A stretch of 64,000 nt of DNA from Ruminococcus champanellensis 18P13 = JCM 17042 (GCF_000210095.1 NC_021039.1:404297-468296), one strand, 5' to 3'. Positions 26,184-35,588 are shown, numbered from the stretch's first letter. Notes: generated from the letters alone by a model not told the origin. Translations and numbers: made by a program.

Positions 26184-26189
26184 ATTATA
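26184..26189 (-). promoter_or_regulatory. -10 box for the flippase operon
   Basis: Consensus TATAAT on the minus strand, about 40 bp upstream of the start. The -35 region at the right distance (TTTTCT) is poor, so activation may be needed. Confidence 0.5.
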
Positions 26190-26222
26190 CCAAATTTCCG
26201 GCAAAAAGAAAAGCCCCAACAC

Positions 26223-26250
26223 AAAAAACAGGGCATCCGGGGATGCCCTG
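26223..26250 (-). terminator. intrinsic terminator of rnr
   Basis: CAGGGCATCC and GGATGCCCTG (26229-26238, 26241-26250) form a perfect 10-bp stem followed on the minus strand by six T. Confidence 0.93.
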
Positions 26251-26260
26251 CCTGTAAAGG

Positions 26261-28465
26261 CTAGTCTGTAACCAGAGAAAAGTCGATGTTGCCGCTGTTC
26301 ACGTCCGCCTTGTCGCAGCGTACCCGGACAGCCTGTCCCACGGTGTACACCGTATTGGAGCGCTGCTCCGTCAGATGAATCGCCCCGTCGCAGGTATACT
26401 CCCCCTCCGGCAGGGAGCCCACATGCACCAGACCCTGCACGGTGGAGGGCAGCTCCACATAGAAGCCGAAATCCGTCACACTGGCGATCACAGCGTCAAA
26501 TTCCTCCCCGATGTGGGCAAGCATATACTCCGCCTTGTAGCAGTCCTCGCAGTCCCGCTCTGCGGTCATGGCACGGAGCTCTGCGGCGCTGGAGCGCTCG
26601 GAGGCATGCTGTACGAAGGCGGCATACCGCTTGTCGAACCAGTCCTTGCTGTACCCCAGCACCACGTCCGACAGGATCCGGTGGATGGCAAGATCCGGGT
26701 ACCGGCGGATGGGGGAGGTAAAGTGGGTGTAGTCCGCCAGGGCAAGACCGAAATGGCCGACGGGGGTGGGGGCATACTTTGCCTTTGCCATGGAGCGGAG
26801 CAGCAGATTGTTCAGTGCCGGCAGCAGGGGACTGTCCTTTGCGTTCTTCAGAATCTGGGCAAAGTGACAGGGGCGCACCTCGTCCAGCACCGGGTGGGGG
26901 ATGTTCATCCGGTTCAGCACCTCCTCCAGCCGTTCCAGCTTTTCCGGAGAGGGGTTCTCGTGTATCCGGTACACAAAGGGAATGGACTTTTCCCGTGCCA
27001 CCCGGGCGGCGGATTCATTGGCAAGGAGCATGAACTCCTCGATCAGCAGCTCGCTGCGGCCTCTGGTTCTGGGCTGTACATCCACACAGACCCCATCCTC
27101 GTTGAGGATCAGCTTGCTTTCCGGCGCATCCAGGGAGGGCGCTCCCCGCCGATCCCGATCCGCCAGCCGCTTGTCCGCCAGCTCGTTCATCAGCAGCAGG
27201 GATTCCGTCACCTCTGCATACTTTTCTGCAATTTCCGGAGTCTGGGTACCTGCCAGAATGGTGTTGATTTCCTTATATACCCCCTTGACCCGGGAACGGA
27301 TCACGGACTTGTGGAAGGAGTAGGCACGGAGCTGCCCTTCCTTGTCCAGATCCATAATGGCGGAAAAGGCGAGCCGATCCTCCCCCGGATTCAAAGAGCA
27401 GATGCCGTTGGACAGGCACTTGGGCAGCATGGGGATCACCTTGTCCGCATAATACACACTGGTGCCCCGGTGCAGCGCCTCCATATCCAGGGGGGTATTT
27501 CCCCGCACATAGTGGGATACGTCCGCAATGTGTACCCCCAGCCGGTAGCCCTCTCCCCGGCGCTGGATGGATACAGCGTCGTCCAGATCCTTGGATTCTG
27601 CCGAATCGATGGTGAAGATGCACTCCTCCCGCAGATCCATCCGGTGCACCAGATCCGCCGGCTGTACCCCGGCAAGCGCCAGCTTTTCCGCCTGGGTGAT
27701 GACCTCCTCCGGAAATTCGGTGGGGATGCCGCTGACGGCGATCACCGCCTCCGCGCAGCTTGCCGCCTGCTGGGCGCAGCCGTAGCTGAACAGGATCCGG
27801 GCACGGTGCTCCGCATGCCGGGTGCCCCGGTGGGAGATCTGTGCCAGCACCTTATCACCGGGAGCGAAGGCGCAGTTGCCGCTGTGGGCGATAGAGATCC
27901 GGCTTTTGGACATGGTGTCCGGCAGCAGATAGCAGTGCTTGTCCTCCTCCACGATCATGCCGGTGAGCTGGGCAGGGCTTTCCACCAGAATGGAAACCAC
28001 TTCCCCCTCCGGCTCTCCGGTGCGGGAGGGGATGGGGCGCATCAGCACCTGATCCCCGGGCATTGCCCCCAGCAGAAACTTACCCGGTACGAAAAATTCG
28101 GTTTCATCCTCCAGCCGCTTGCAGAAGCCGAAGGTGCGGCTGAGCCGGGTGACCTCTGCCTTGAAGCAGCCGCTTTCCGCTGCACCCACATAGGTGTGCT
28201 TCCGCTCCACCACCTCTCCGGATGCCACCAGTGCCCCCAGGGCGGCAGCATAGGCGTCGCTTGCGCCACGCTGGCTCCGGCATTTCGCCGCAAGCTCCTT
28301 TGCACCGATAGGCTTTTTTCCGCACCGGGTCAGAGCAGCACGGATCTTTTCCGTATAATACGCTGCATCGAACTTTTCCTTTCCTGCATGCTTGCCGCTC
28401 CGTGCCTTGGCATTGCCCGCCTTGCTGCGGATTTGCTTTTCCTGCTTGAATTCACGCTTTTTCAT
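26261..28465 (-). CDS. rnr: ribonuclease R
   Basis: This 734-residue 3'-to-5' exoribonuclease degrades structured RNA. It has a basic N-terminus (1-40), a helix-turn-helix-like region (41-95), two cold-shock/OB folds, the RNB catalytic domain with the metal-binding SKDLDDAVS motif (about residue 290) and the FTSPIRRYPDLAIHR motif, and a C-terminal S1 domain (GEEFDAVIASVTDFGFYVEL). Start ATG follows GTGAGGAA. The secG-rnr order is the usual Firmicutes arrangement, but here a repeat and a hairpin separate the two. Confidence 0.95.
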   Translation of the reverse strand: MKKREFKQEKQIRSKAGNAKARSGKHAGKEKFDAAYYTEKIRAALTRCGKKPIGAKELAAKCRSQRGASDAYAAALGALVASGEVVERKHTYVGAAESGCFKAEVTRLSRTFGFCKRLEDETEFFVPGKFLLGAMPGDQVLMRPIPSRTGEPEGEVVSILVESPAQLTGMIVEEDKHCYLLPDTMSKSRISIAHSGNCAFAPGDKVLAQISHRGTRHAEHRARILFSYGCAQQAASCAEAVIAVSGIPTEFPEEVITQAEKLALAGVQPADLVHRMDLREECIFTIDSAESKDLDDAVSIQRRGEGYRLGVHIADVSHYVRGNTPLDMEALHRGTSVYYADKVIPMLPKCLSNGICSLNPGEDRLAFSAIMDLDKEGQLRAYSFHKSVIRSRVKGVYKEINTILAGTQTPEIAEKYAEVTESLLLMNELADKRLADRDRRGAPSLDAPESKLILNEDGVCVDVQPRTRGRSELLIEEFMLLANESAARVAREKSIPFVYRIHENPSPEKLERLEEVLNRMNIPHPVLDEVRPCHFAQILKNAKDSPLLPALNNLLLRSMAKAKYAPTPVGHFGLALADYTHFTSPIRRYPDLAIHRILSDVVLGYSKDWFDKRYAAFVQHASERSSAAELRAMTAERDCEDCYKAEYMLAHIGEEFDAVIASVTDFGFYVELPSTVQGLVHVGSLPEGEYTCDGAIHLTEQRSNTVYTVGQAVRVRCDKADVNSGNIDFSLVTD

Positions 28466-28487
28466 AGTCGATTCCTCACTTTACAAC

Positions 28488-28538
28488 AAAAGCCCTGCAA
28501 CCCGCCCTGCCGCAAACACGGCAGCCGGATCACAGGGC
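28488..28538 (-). terminator. terminator-like hairpin between secG and rnr
   Basis: GCCCTG (28533-28538 read on minus) pairs with CAGGGC (28492-28497), with CTGCCG/CGGCAG inside, followed by four T. It lies just upstream of the rnr ribosome binding site, so it may end secG transcripts or attenuate rnr. Confidence 0.6.
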
Positions 28539-28560
28539 GTCAGCTTCCTGCTCAATCAAG

Positions 28561-28731
28561 GTGACATCGCACAAAGCCCACCTGGCGGCTTTGCACAGCA
28601 TCTGCTGACGAATTTTCCGTCATATTACGCAGAAACCCCTTGCAATATGCCAGTATTCCAGCGCCAATTCTGTGCAATCTGACGAAAAATCTGTTGACAC
28701 ATCTACTGTACAGCCTTTATGCGGTGTTGCC
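28561..28731. repeat. palindromic repeat element, long copy
   Basis: A 171-bp intergenic element with imperfect terminal inverted repeats (GTGACATCGCACAAAG at one end, CTTTATGCGGTGTTGCC at the other). Its internal GGCGGCTTTGCAC..CATCTGCTG segment matches the reverse complement of the copy at 51318-51396. It abuts the secG stop codon. Confidence 0.7.
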
Positions 28732-28992
28732 TTAGAACTTGATATACACCGGAAGAATGTTCACCAGCAGTGTGGCTACAAAGAAGATGATGAGCAGAAC
28801 CCAGGTGAATCTGGAAAGGATGGCTTCCTTCGTTCTGCCGGCATTCTTCCCGTAGAAGGAATCGTTGCTGGCGCCGGTGATGGCGGATGTCATGTTCTGA
28901 TCCTGGTTCTGATCCTGCATCATGCAGAGAACGGTGGCCAGTACAACTGTAATCAGCAGCAGAATGCCGCCGATCAGTTCAAGAATATTCAT
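28732..28992 (-). CDS. secG: preprotein translocase subunit SecG
   Basis: The 86-residue protein has the SecG layout: a first membrane helix (about 4-22), a hydrophilic loop rich in Q/D/N, and a second helix (about 62-83). The loop contains GKNAGRTKEAILSR, close to the conserved GRTKEALLSR-type stretch before helix two. SecG stabilises the SecYE channel. The ATG at 28992 follows AGGAGGAG; a longer frame upstream lacks a site. Confidence 0.9.
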   Translation of the reverse strand: MNILELIGGILLLITVVLATVLCMMQDQNQDQNMTSAITGASNDSFYGKNAGRTKEAILSRFTWVLLIIFFVATLLVNILPVYIKF

Positions 28993-29041
28993 ATTTGTTT
29001 CTCCTCCTGTATCTGATTGGATCTTGTTTTTATGCATAGTA

Positions 29042-29118
29042 CGGATGCCGGATAGCTGTGCTTTCTGTGGGCATCCGAGTTTCTAATCAAGTATATCACA
29101 TCCGGCGAAAAAATGCAA
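29042..29118 (-). promoter_or_regulatory. secG promoter and leader hairpin
   Basis: TTGCAT (29113-29118) and TATACT (29090-29095) with a 17-bp spacer on the minus strand. The leader begins with an 8-bp stem, CGGATGCC/GGCATCCG (29042-29049, 29070-29077). Confidence 0.75.
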
Positions 29119-29213
29119 GACCTTTTTGTAAATTTTCCAAATTTTCATGCGCCTATCTCGTTTTGAGCATATTTACCAAAAAAGATGGACAAATTTAAAA
29201 CACATTGTACATG

Positions 29214-29242
29214 TTGACAAAGCGCAGGTTCGGTGCTATACT
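29214..29242 (+). promoter_or_regulatory. sigmaA promoter of the CAP-domain gene
   Basis: TTGACA (29214-29219) and TATACT (29237-29242), 17-bp spacer. Confidence 0.88.
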
Positions 29243-29286
29243 AAAAGTAATGAATGGAATCCGACTGGTCGATGGGGGTGTTGAGC

Positions 29287-30117
29287 ATGATGGGTTTGCA
29301 GAAAGGGCTGGCAGCAGGCCTTGCGCTGCTGCTTCTGACTGCCGCCGGATGCGGCGCAATGGACAACAGGAAACAGACTGCACAGGTGTCTCCGCCAGTG
29401 TCCGTGGCACAGGCACGGGCTGAGAATACCGGGGTGTACCGGGCACCGAGGGCTCCTGCTGCCACCGCTGCGGCAACAGAGGCGCCGCTCCAGACAACTG
29501 CGCCTGTTCAGATCACCACTGCCAGGATCACCACCACGGCTTTGCCGCCGGAAACCACTGCCCCGGCGGAGGAGGAGACCACTGCGCCCCCTCCGGCGGA
29601 GACACAGCCACCCCGGACTGCCCGGCGGGAGCCTGTCAAGACCATGGCTGCCCCGGAACCGGAGCCTGTACCGGTGACAAAGCCGCCGCAGACATCTGTC
29701 ACGCAGCCGGAGCCGGAGCCTGGCCCGGAGCCGGAAACACCGGTGAATGTTCCGACGTATGCCTCTCAGATCCTGGAGTTTGTAAACCAGGAGCGGGCGG
29801 AGTATGGGCTTGCGCCCCTGGAACTGCATACGGAACTGCTGAAGGCGGCGGACATCCGTGCCCGGGAGATCGCACAGGTGTTCAGTCACAATCGGCCGGA
29901 TGGCTCCTCCTGCTTTACCGTGCTGGAGGAATGCGACCTTGCGTATATGACGGCGGGGGAGAACATTGCCCAGGGCTATACCAGCCCCCAGGAGGTCATG
30001 AATGGCTGGATGAGCTCCGAAGGACACCGGGCGAATATCCTCAACGGCGGCTTTTCCATGCTGGGCGTAGGGTATGATTCCGCCACCCGGAGCTGGGTAC
30101 AGGTCTTTGCCGGATAG
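29287..30117 (+). CDS. CAP-domain (YkwD/SCP-like) lipoprotein
   Basis: The 276-residue product starts with a lipoprotein signal peptide (TAAGC, Cys22), then a low-complexity Thr/Pro/Ala/Glu linker (about 60-155), then a CAP domain (160-276) with FVNQERAEYGLAPL, FSHNRPDG, AGENIAQGY and SSEGHRANIL. CAP proteins of this YkwD type are surface or spore associated; enzymatic function is not established. Two adjacent ATGs (29287, 29290) follow a GGGGGTG site. The long linker would hold the domain away from the membrane across the wall. Confidence 0.9.
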   Translation: MMGLQKGLAAGLALLLLTAAGCGAMDNRKQTAQVSPPVSVAQARAENTGVYRAPRAPAATAAATEAPLQTTAPVQITTARITTTALPPETTAPAEEETTAPPPAETQPPRTARREPVKTMAAPEPEPVPVTKPPQTSVTQPEPEPGPEPETPVNVPTYASQILEFVNQERAEYGLAPLELHTELLKAADIRAREIAQVFSHNRPDGSSCFTVLEECDLAYMTAGENIAQGYTSPQEVMNGWMSSEGHRANILNGGFSMLGVGYDSATRSWVQVFAG

Positions 30118-30157
30118 CCGGATATAAAAATGAATATACCCTAATATGCGATTTTTC

Positions 30158-30188
30158 AGGAGGCTTTCTGCGGGAAAGCCTCCTTTTT
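30158..30188 (+). terminator. intrinsic terminator of the CAP-domain gene
   Basis: AGGAGGCTTTC/GAAAGCCTCCT stem with a 5-base loop and five T. Confidence 0.93.
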
Positions 30189-30254
30189 CGTGGTTTTGCC
30201 AAGAAAACGGCTGGGACAAGCCGTTATTTTATTCACAATCATGCAAGAATTATA

Positions 30255-30283
30255 TTGACTTTTGGCATAAAACGCGCTATAAT
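30255..30283 (+). promoter_or_regulatory. sigmaA promoter of serC-serA
   Basis: TTGACT (30255-30260) and TATAAT (30278-30283), 17-bp spacer. The leader of about 78 nt contains a GTCCG/CGGAC hairpin; no known riboswitch recognised. Confidence 0.88.
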
Positions 30284-30367
30284 GATTATATGTTATGTAC
30301 TGTGGGCGGTCATGCGTCCGTCCTGGGCGGACAGTGGCCCCATCAAATTCAACGGAGGTTATCTACA

Positions 30368-31459
30368 ATGAGCAGAGTTTACAATTTCAGCGCAGGTCCG
30401 GCGACCCTTCCTGAGGAAGTTCTCAAGCGCGCAGCCGATGAGCTGCTGGAATACGGCGACAGCGGTCAGTCCGTTATGGAAATGTCCCACCGTTCCAAGG
30501 AATACCAGGCAATCATTGATGACTGCGAGGCAAGACTGCGCAAGGTGATGTCCATTCCCGACAACTATAAGGTACTGTTTCTCCAGGGCGGCGCATCCTC
30601 TCAGTTTGCGATGATCCCCCTGAATCTGATGAACAAGACCGGCAAGGCGGATTTCGTCATCACCGGTCAGTGGGCAAACAAGGCATACTCTGAGGCTGCA
30701 AAGCTCTGCGGCGCAGAAAACTGCAACATTGTCGCTTCCTCCAAGGATAAGACCTTCTCCTACATTCCGGAGCTTGACAAGTCCAAGTTCAACCCCACCG
30801 CAGATTACTTCCACATCTGCCAGAACAACACCATCTACGGCACCCGGTTCGCTGAACTGCCGGATACCGGCAATGTGCCCCTGGTGGCTGACCTGTCCTC
30901 CTGCATCCTGTCCGAGCCGGTTGACGTAAGCAAGTACGGCATGATCTACGCAGGCGCACAGAAGAACATGGGCCCTGCCGGTCTGACCGTTGTCATCATC
31001 CGTGAGGATCTGATCGGCAATGCCAAGGAAGGCACTCCCACCATGTTCGACTACAAGACCCATGCAGACAACGGCTCCATGTACAATACACCTCCCACCT
31101 ACGGCATCTACATTCTCAAGCTGGTGCTGGAATGGATTGAGAAGATGGGCGGTCTGACCGCTATGAAGGAGCACAACGAGAAGAAGGCTGCCATTCTGTA
31201 CAGCTTCCTGGACAGCTCCAAGCTCTTCAAGCCCACCGTACAGGGCAAGGACCGCTCCCTGATGAACGTGCCCTTCGTAACCGGCGATGCCGACCTGGAC
31301 GCAAAGTTCGTGGCAGAGGCAAAGAAGAACGGCTTCATCAACATCAAGGGTCACCGGAGCGTGGGTGGTATGCGTGCTTCCATCTACAACGCAATGCCCA
31401 TCGAAGGCGTGGAGAAGCTGGTTGCATTCATGAAGAAGTTCGAGGCTGAAAACGCCTAA
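30368..31459 (+). CDS. serC: phosphoserine aminotransferase
   Basis: This 363-residue PLP enzyme converts 3-phosphohydroxypyruvate to phosphoserine in serine synthesis. It begins with the family hallmark VYNFSAGPATLPEEVL; the PLP lysine is in YGMIYAGAQKNMGPAG, and the C-terminal GHRSVGGMRASIYNAM is also diagnostic. The ATG at 30368 follows GGAGG; the longer frame upstream runs through the promoter. serA follows after 26 bp, so the two steps of the pathway are co-transcribed. Codon use is more biased (few rare codons) than in neighbours, as expected for a highly expressed gene. Confidence 0.97.
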   Translation: MSRVYNFSAGPATLPEEVLKRAADELLEYGDSGQSVMEMSHRSKEYQAIIDDCEARLRKVMSIPDNYKVLFLQGGASSQFAMIPLNLMNKTGKADFVITGQWANKAYSEAAKLCGAENCNIVASSKDKTFSYIPELDKSKFNPTADYFHICQNNTIYGTRFAELPDTGNVPLVADLSSCILSEPVDVSKYGMIYAGAQKNMGPAGLTVVIIREDLIGNAKEGTPTMFDYKTHADNGSMYNTPPTYGIYILKLVLEWIEKMGGLTAMKEHNEKKAAILYSFLDSSKLFKPTVQGKDRSLMNVPFVTGDADLDAKFVAEAKKNGFINIKGHRSVGGMRASIYNAMPIEGVEKLVAFMKKFEAENA

Positions 31460-31485
31460 GGATACACGGAAACAGGAGGGTTATC

Positions 31486-32649
31486 ATGTTTCAGATTCAG
31501 ACACTCAATAAAATTTCCAAGGTAGGCACCTGCCGCCTGGACGCTGCAAAGTATGCCATTGCTGACGCACCGGAGAATCCGGATGCAATCATGGTTCGTT
31601 CCGCCGCTATGCACGATATGGAATTCGGCAGCAATCTGCTTGCCATTGCCCGTGCAGGTGCCGGCGTGAACAATATTCCCGTTGACAAGTGCGCAGAGCA
31701 GGGCATTGTTGTATTCAACACGCCCGGCGCAAACGCAAACGCTGTAAAGGAGCTGGTAGTCGCAGGACTGCTGCTGTCCTCCCGGAAGATCTCCGAGGCT
31801 ATGGCTTGGGTTCCCTCCCTCAAGGAGGAGGGCGACAACGTAGGCAAGCTGGTGGAGAAAGGTAAGAGCCAGTTCGCAGGGCCGGAGATCAAGGGCAAGA
31901 CCCTGGGTATCATCGGTCTGGGCGCCATCGGCGCACTGGTTGCAAACGTTGCCATTGACCTGGGCATGAAGGTCATCGGCACAGACCCGTTCCTGTCCGT
32001 TGGGGCTGCACTCCGTCTGTCCCCGGCAGTACAGGTTGCCAAGTCTGCGGATGAGGTACTGGCTGCGGCAGATTATCTGACCCTGCACGTTCCCTGCAAT
32101 GCAGACACCAAGGGCTTTATCAACGCCGCTGCCATTGCCAAGATGAAGGACGGCGCAAGAGTGCTGAACTTCGCAAGAGGCGAGCTGGTCAACGATGCTG
32201 ACATGATCGCAGCACTGGAAGCCGGCAAGATCGCTTGCTATGTGACCGACTTCCCCAACGCCAATACCATCGGCGTAAAGAATATCATTGCGATCCCCCA
32301 CCTGGGTGCCTCCACCCCGGAGAGCGAGGACAACTGCGCTATGATGGCTGCGGATGAGCTGTCCGCATACCTGGAGCAGGGCAATATCATCAACTCCGTT
32401 AACTTCCCCAACGCAGAAATGCATGCAAACGGCACCAAGCTGTGCGTGCTGCACAAGAATGTGCCCACCATCATTGCACAGATCACTTCCGCTCTGGGCG
32501 ATGCAGGCAAGAACATTGACAACATGGTCAACGCCAGCAAGAAGGACAACGCTTACACCATGATCGACGTTGCCGGCGATGTAGCCGACAGCATTGTTGA
32601 CACCGTAAAGGCAATTGACGGTGTCATCCGTGTGCGTGTGATCGCATAA
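31486..32649 (+). CDS. serA: D-3-phosphoglycerate dehydrogenase
   Basis: The 387-residue enzyme oxidises 3-phosphoglycerate, the first step of serine synthesis. It has the D-isomer 2-hydroxyacid dehydrogenase fold with NAD-binding GIIGLGAIGALVANVA, catalytic arginine in MVRSA and NFARGELV regions, the catalytic histidine in IPHLGASTPES, and a C-terminal ACT domain (about 315-387) that may sense serine. Starts after AGGAGGG and ends before a strong terminator. Confidence 0.96.
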   Translation: MFQIQTLNKISKVGTCRLDAAKYAIADAPENPDAIMVRSAAMHDMEFGSNLLAIARAGAGVNNIPVDKCAEQGIVVFNTPGANANAVKELVVAGLLLSSRKISEAMAWVPSLKEEGDNVGKLVEKGKSQFAGPEIKGKTLGIIGLGAIGALVANVAIDLGMKVIGTDPFLSVGAALRLSPAVQVAKSADEVLAAADYLTLHVPCNADTKGFINAAAIAKMKDGARVLNFARGELVNDADMIAALEAGKIACYVTDFPNANTIGVKNIIAIPHLGASTPESEDNCAMMAADELSAYLEQGNIINSVNFPNAEMHANGTKLCVLHKNVPTIIAQITSALGDAGKNIDNMVNASKKDNAYTMIDVAGDVADSIVDTVKAIDGVIRVRVIA

Positions 32650-32666
32650 TCCCTTCCGGATATACC

Positions 32667-32703
32667 AAGCGCCCGTTCCCTGAATTGGGAACGGGCGCTT
32701 TTT
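32667..32703 (+). terminator. intrinsic terminator of serC-serA
   Basis: AAGCGCCCGTTCCC/GGGAACGGGCGCTT perfect 14-bp stem followed by T's; may also serve the convergent gene. Confidence 0.94.
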
Positions 32704-32716
32704 GTGTTGCCCTTGC

Positions 32717-35437
32717 TTACGGATTGATCCGGACGCTCTTTCTGCCTCCCTGGGTGGATACGCTGCCGCTACGGGTGCCTACGTCAATGACGCTGGCTGC
32801 CAGCATGGTCATATCCAGCTCCGCATCCTTCAGCAGAATGGAGCCTGCCCCCTTGGGATCCCCGATGCCGGCGATTTCCGAGCCTTCACAGTTCAGGGCG
32901 ATGTTGGCACCGTCCACCACCGTGTTGATGCTGCCGTCAATGGTGCCGATGGCGGAGCAGAACCGGGCGTTGATGGCCATGCTCACGGAGGCGTCCCGGA
33001 TGTCGATACTGCCGACGCCCTTTTCCAGGGAGCCGATGCCCACGGATTTGTTGCCGGTGCCCCGGAAATCCACCCGGGCGTTGACTGCGATGTCCACGCT
33101 GCCCCGGAAGGAGCCGATGCCCACGGCACTTGCCGCATCCGCCGTCAGCGCCAGGTCACAGTCGGATACCTCTACCTGGGCGTTCCCCTCCCGGCTGCCT
33201 ACGCAGATGCCTGCGATGCCGGAGGTGATGATGCTGATCTCTCCGGACAGCAGCCGGATCCGGGAGCCGGATTCATTCAGACCGCCCCCGATGCCTACGC
33301 ACTGTTCCCCGTTGGTGTTCAGCGTTACCTTTCCCCCGGTGGCAAGGGTAATATTGCCGTAGCCGTGCTCCAGGTCATTGCCGATGCCGAAGCTGTTGGA
33401 GCGGTCTGTGTTGATGGTCAGATCCCCGTCCCCCACAATGGTGATGGAGGAGCCCTCCGGCACATAGATGCCAATATGCTCCAGCGTATTGGTACCCTCC
33501 AGCACCAGGGTCAGACTGCACATCTCTCCCAACTGGATGCAGGGACTGTCCACCCCACGCAGGTTCACATCCTGCAGGGTCAGGGTACAGTCCAGTCCGT
33601 CCTCGATCTTCAGCACCATGTTGGAGGTATGTGCCGCTTCTCCCACAATGGTCAGGCACTGCTCCCGGATGAGGATATCCGTGTAATGCTCCAGCGCCAG
33701 CCGGATCAGCTCCACGCTTTCGTCGCTTTTGGCGGTGTAGCTGCGGCTGGCAAAGGTGCGGGTCTCCAGATTGAAGCTGATGATCTCGTTCTGGACGGTT
33801 TTGGAAATCTGCCGCAGCAGCACGGGCTTGGGCCGGGAGGTGTAGAACCCCTGGATCAGATCCGCCCCCAACTGGATCACCGTCCGCAGCTCCTGCCGGG
33901 TCTCCACGCATTCCGCAATGACGGAAATGCCATTTTCGTGGGCAAAGCTGATGATATCCGACACCAGCCGCTGCTTTTTGGAGTCGTTCTCGATGCCGCT
34001 GATGAGGGCACGGTCGATCTTCACATAATCCGGCATCATCAGCAGCAGACCGGAGGTGTTGGAGTAGCCTGCCCCGTAGTCGTCAATGGCGAACTGGCAC
34101 CCCAGGGTGGTACACCGTGCCTTCAGCGTGTCCACCAGGTCGCTGTCCACATCGCTCTGCTCCGTGACCTCGATCACGATATTTTCCAGAAGCTCCCCGT
34201 AGGTGGTATGGAGCAGGTCAAAGTCCGTTTCCGTCAGCAAATGATCCGGGATCCCGTTGATGAACAGCTTCTTGTCGGAAAGCGCCTCCTGATGCTCGGT
34301 GAAGGCGTGCATGGCGTTGAACAGGGTGGCATGCTCCACCGCATACAGCCGCTTGTTCTGCTCGGCGATCCGTAGGATCTGGGTGGCGGTCAGAGGCAGA
34401 TCCCCTGCGCGCATCAAAATCTCAAAGGCAAAGATCTCACCGGTCTTGGCGCTGACGATGGGCTGAAAGTGGTAGGTAAAGGCGTTGTCGCTGACCAGCC
34501 GCCGGAACAGCTGCAATTCCCGGAACTGGGTCTTGTCCGCCTCATACCGGGCTTTGTTGAAGGCGCAGATGTCCTTCCGCTCGTTCATAGCCTCGAATAC
34601 GGAGAAGTTGGCGTGGTTGATGAGGGCGTCCAGATCATGGCTGCCGGCGGTGCGCACCGAGTACCCCAGACTGATGGTCAGGGCGTCGCTGGCATCGATT
34701 TTCAGCACCTCGCCGAAATCGTCCGTGATGACGCAGCCGGAAATGGCAGCCCGCATGCGCTGAAAGATCGTGCCTGCCTGCTCTGCGGCACTGCCCCCTA
34801 CATATACCATGAATTCCTTGTAGGAGCGCATACCGATGATGACCTGGGGGGAGGAGAAGCTCCGGAGCGCCTGGCTGATGGCGATGACGCACCGGTCATT
34901 CTGGCTGTAGCCGTACTGCTGGGCGATCTGCTCAATGCCGTGTACATGGAGGATGGCAAGATACCCTGCCCCCGGACACTCCCGCATGCACTGCTCCGTG
35001 CGGCGGATAAAGGCGCTCCGGTGGTACAGGTGGGTCAGAGGATCGTATTCCCCTGCATCCTGGTACATGGGACAGAACCCATCGTTGTAGTGGGTAATGT
35101 CCTGGACAAAGCCCATCCAGCTCTGGGCGTCCCGTTCCACAAAGCTGAGCCGCAGCTGGAGCTGCTCGCTGCCTACGTTGTACTGGTAGACCTGGTTCTG
35201 CCGCGCCACCGGGTTTCGGGTAATGTCCTGCATCACCTGGGTGAACCGGTCGTGGGAGAGAAGCCCGTTTGCATGCTCCTTCTGGATATGCAGGATCCGG
35301 AAGGTATTGTCGTCCAGGTACGCCTCCCGGGTGGTGTGGATATATAAAAATGCGCCCATATAGGGGAACAGCTTCTGGAAGATCTCCCAGTCGTGATCCG
35401 TGGGACTGGAAGCGTGCTTGGACAGGTCAAAGATCAT
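32717..35437 (-). CDS. EAL phosphodiesterase with degenerate GGDEF and C-terminal GIG-repeat beta-helix
   Basis: The 906-residue cytosolic protein has a PAS-like N-terminal region (about 15-120), a degenerate GGDEF domain (130-300; the active site reads RSYKEF at 204-209), an EAL domain (about 315-550) and a C-terminal repeat region (about 600-906). The EAL residues needed for c-di-GMP hydrolysis are present: Glu339 (FEILMR), Asn394, Glu423, Asp452-Asp453, Lys473, Glu509, Gln529. The tail has eight GIG-like turns about 28 residues apart (near 684, 715, 745, 773, 800, 829, 857, 885), as in a right-handed beta-helix. No signal peptide or membrane segment. The ATG at 35437 follows GAGGTG; the ATG at 35464 would leave a seven-base leader. 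Confidence 0.88.
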   Translation of the reverse strand: MIFDLSKHASSPTDHDWEIFQKLFPYMGAFLYIHTTREAYLDDNTFRILHIQKEHANGLLSHDRFTQVMQDITRNPVARQNQVYQYNVGSEQLQLRLSFVERDAQSWMGFVQDITHYNDGFCPMYQDAGEYDPLTHLYHRSAFIRRTEQCMRECPGAGYLAILHVHGIEQIAQQYGYSQNDRCVIAISQALRSFSSPQVIIGMRSYKEFMVYVGGSAAEQAGTIFQRMRAAISGCVITDDFGEVLKIDASDALTISLGYSVRTAGSHDLDALINHANFSVFEAMNERKDICAFNKARYEADKTQFRELQLFRRLVSDNAFTYHFQPIVSAKTGEIFAFEILMRAGDLPLTATQILRIAEQNKRLYAVEHATLFNAMHAFTEHQEALSDKKLFINGIPDHLLTETDFDLLHTTYGELLENIVIEVTEQSDVDSDLVDTLKARCTTLGCQFAIDDYGAGYSNTSGLLLMMPDYVKIDRALISGIENDSKKQRLVSDIISFAHENGISVIAECVETRQELRTVIQLGADLIQGFYTSRPKPVLLRQISKTVQNEIISFNLETRTFASRSYTAKSDESVELIRLALEHYTDILIREQCLTIVGEAAHTSNMVLKIEDGLDCTLTLQDVNLRGVDSPCIQLGEMCSLTLVLEGTNTLEHIGIYVPEGSSITIVGDGDLTINTDRSNSFGIGNDLEHGYGNITLATGGKVTLNTNGEQCVGIGGGLNESGSRIRLLSGEISIITSGIAGICVGSREGNAQVEVSDCDLALTADAASAVGIGSFRGSVDIAVNARVDFRGTGNKSVGIGSLEKGVGSIDIRDASVSMAINARFCSAIGTIDGSINTVVDGANIALNCEGSEIAGIGDPKGAGSILLKDAELDMTMLAASVIDVGTRSGSVSTQGGRKSVRINP

Positions 35438-35477
35438 AGGGCACCTCGCTTCTGTATAGGTCATATTGTTCGCCTTT

Positions 35478-35506
35478 ATTATACTACGCTCCGGCACAAT
35501 TGTCAA
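35478..35506 (-). promoter_or_regulatory. sigmaA promoter of the EAL gene
   Basis: TTGACA (35501-35506) and TATAAT (35478-35483), both consensus, 17-bp spacer. Confidence 0.92.
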
Positions 35507-35588
35507 CGTTTCCAGTTTTATCTGGCAATGGCGGAGGAATTCGGGCAAGGCGCACAATTTTCCAGCGGAATTTCATATAGTTTGTACA

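Noticed and set aside
26375-28564. 729-codon open frame opposite rnr
   Set aside because: Antisense shadow of rnr; no family likeness, and it would run into the repeat region.
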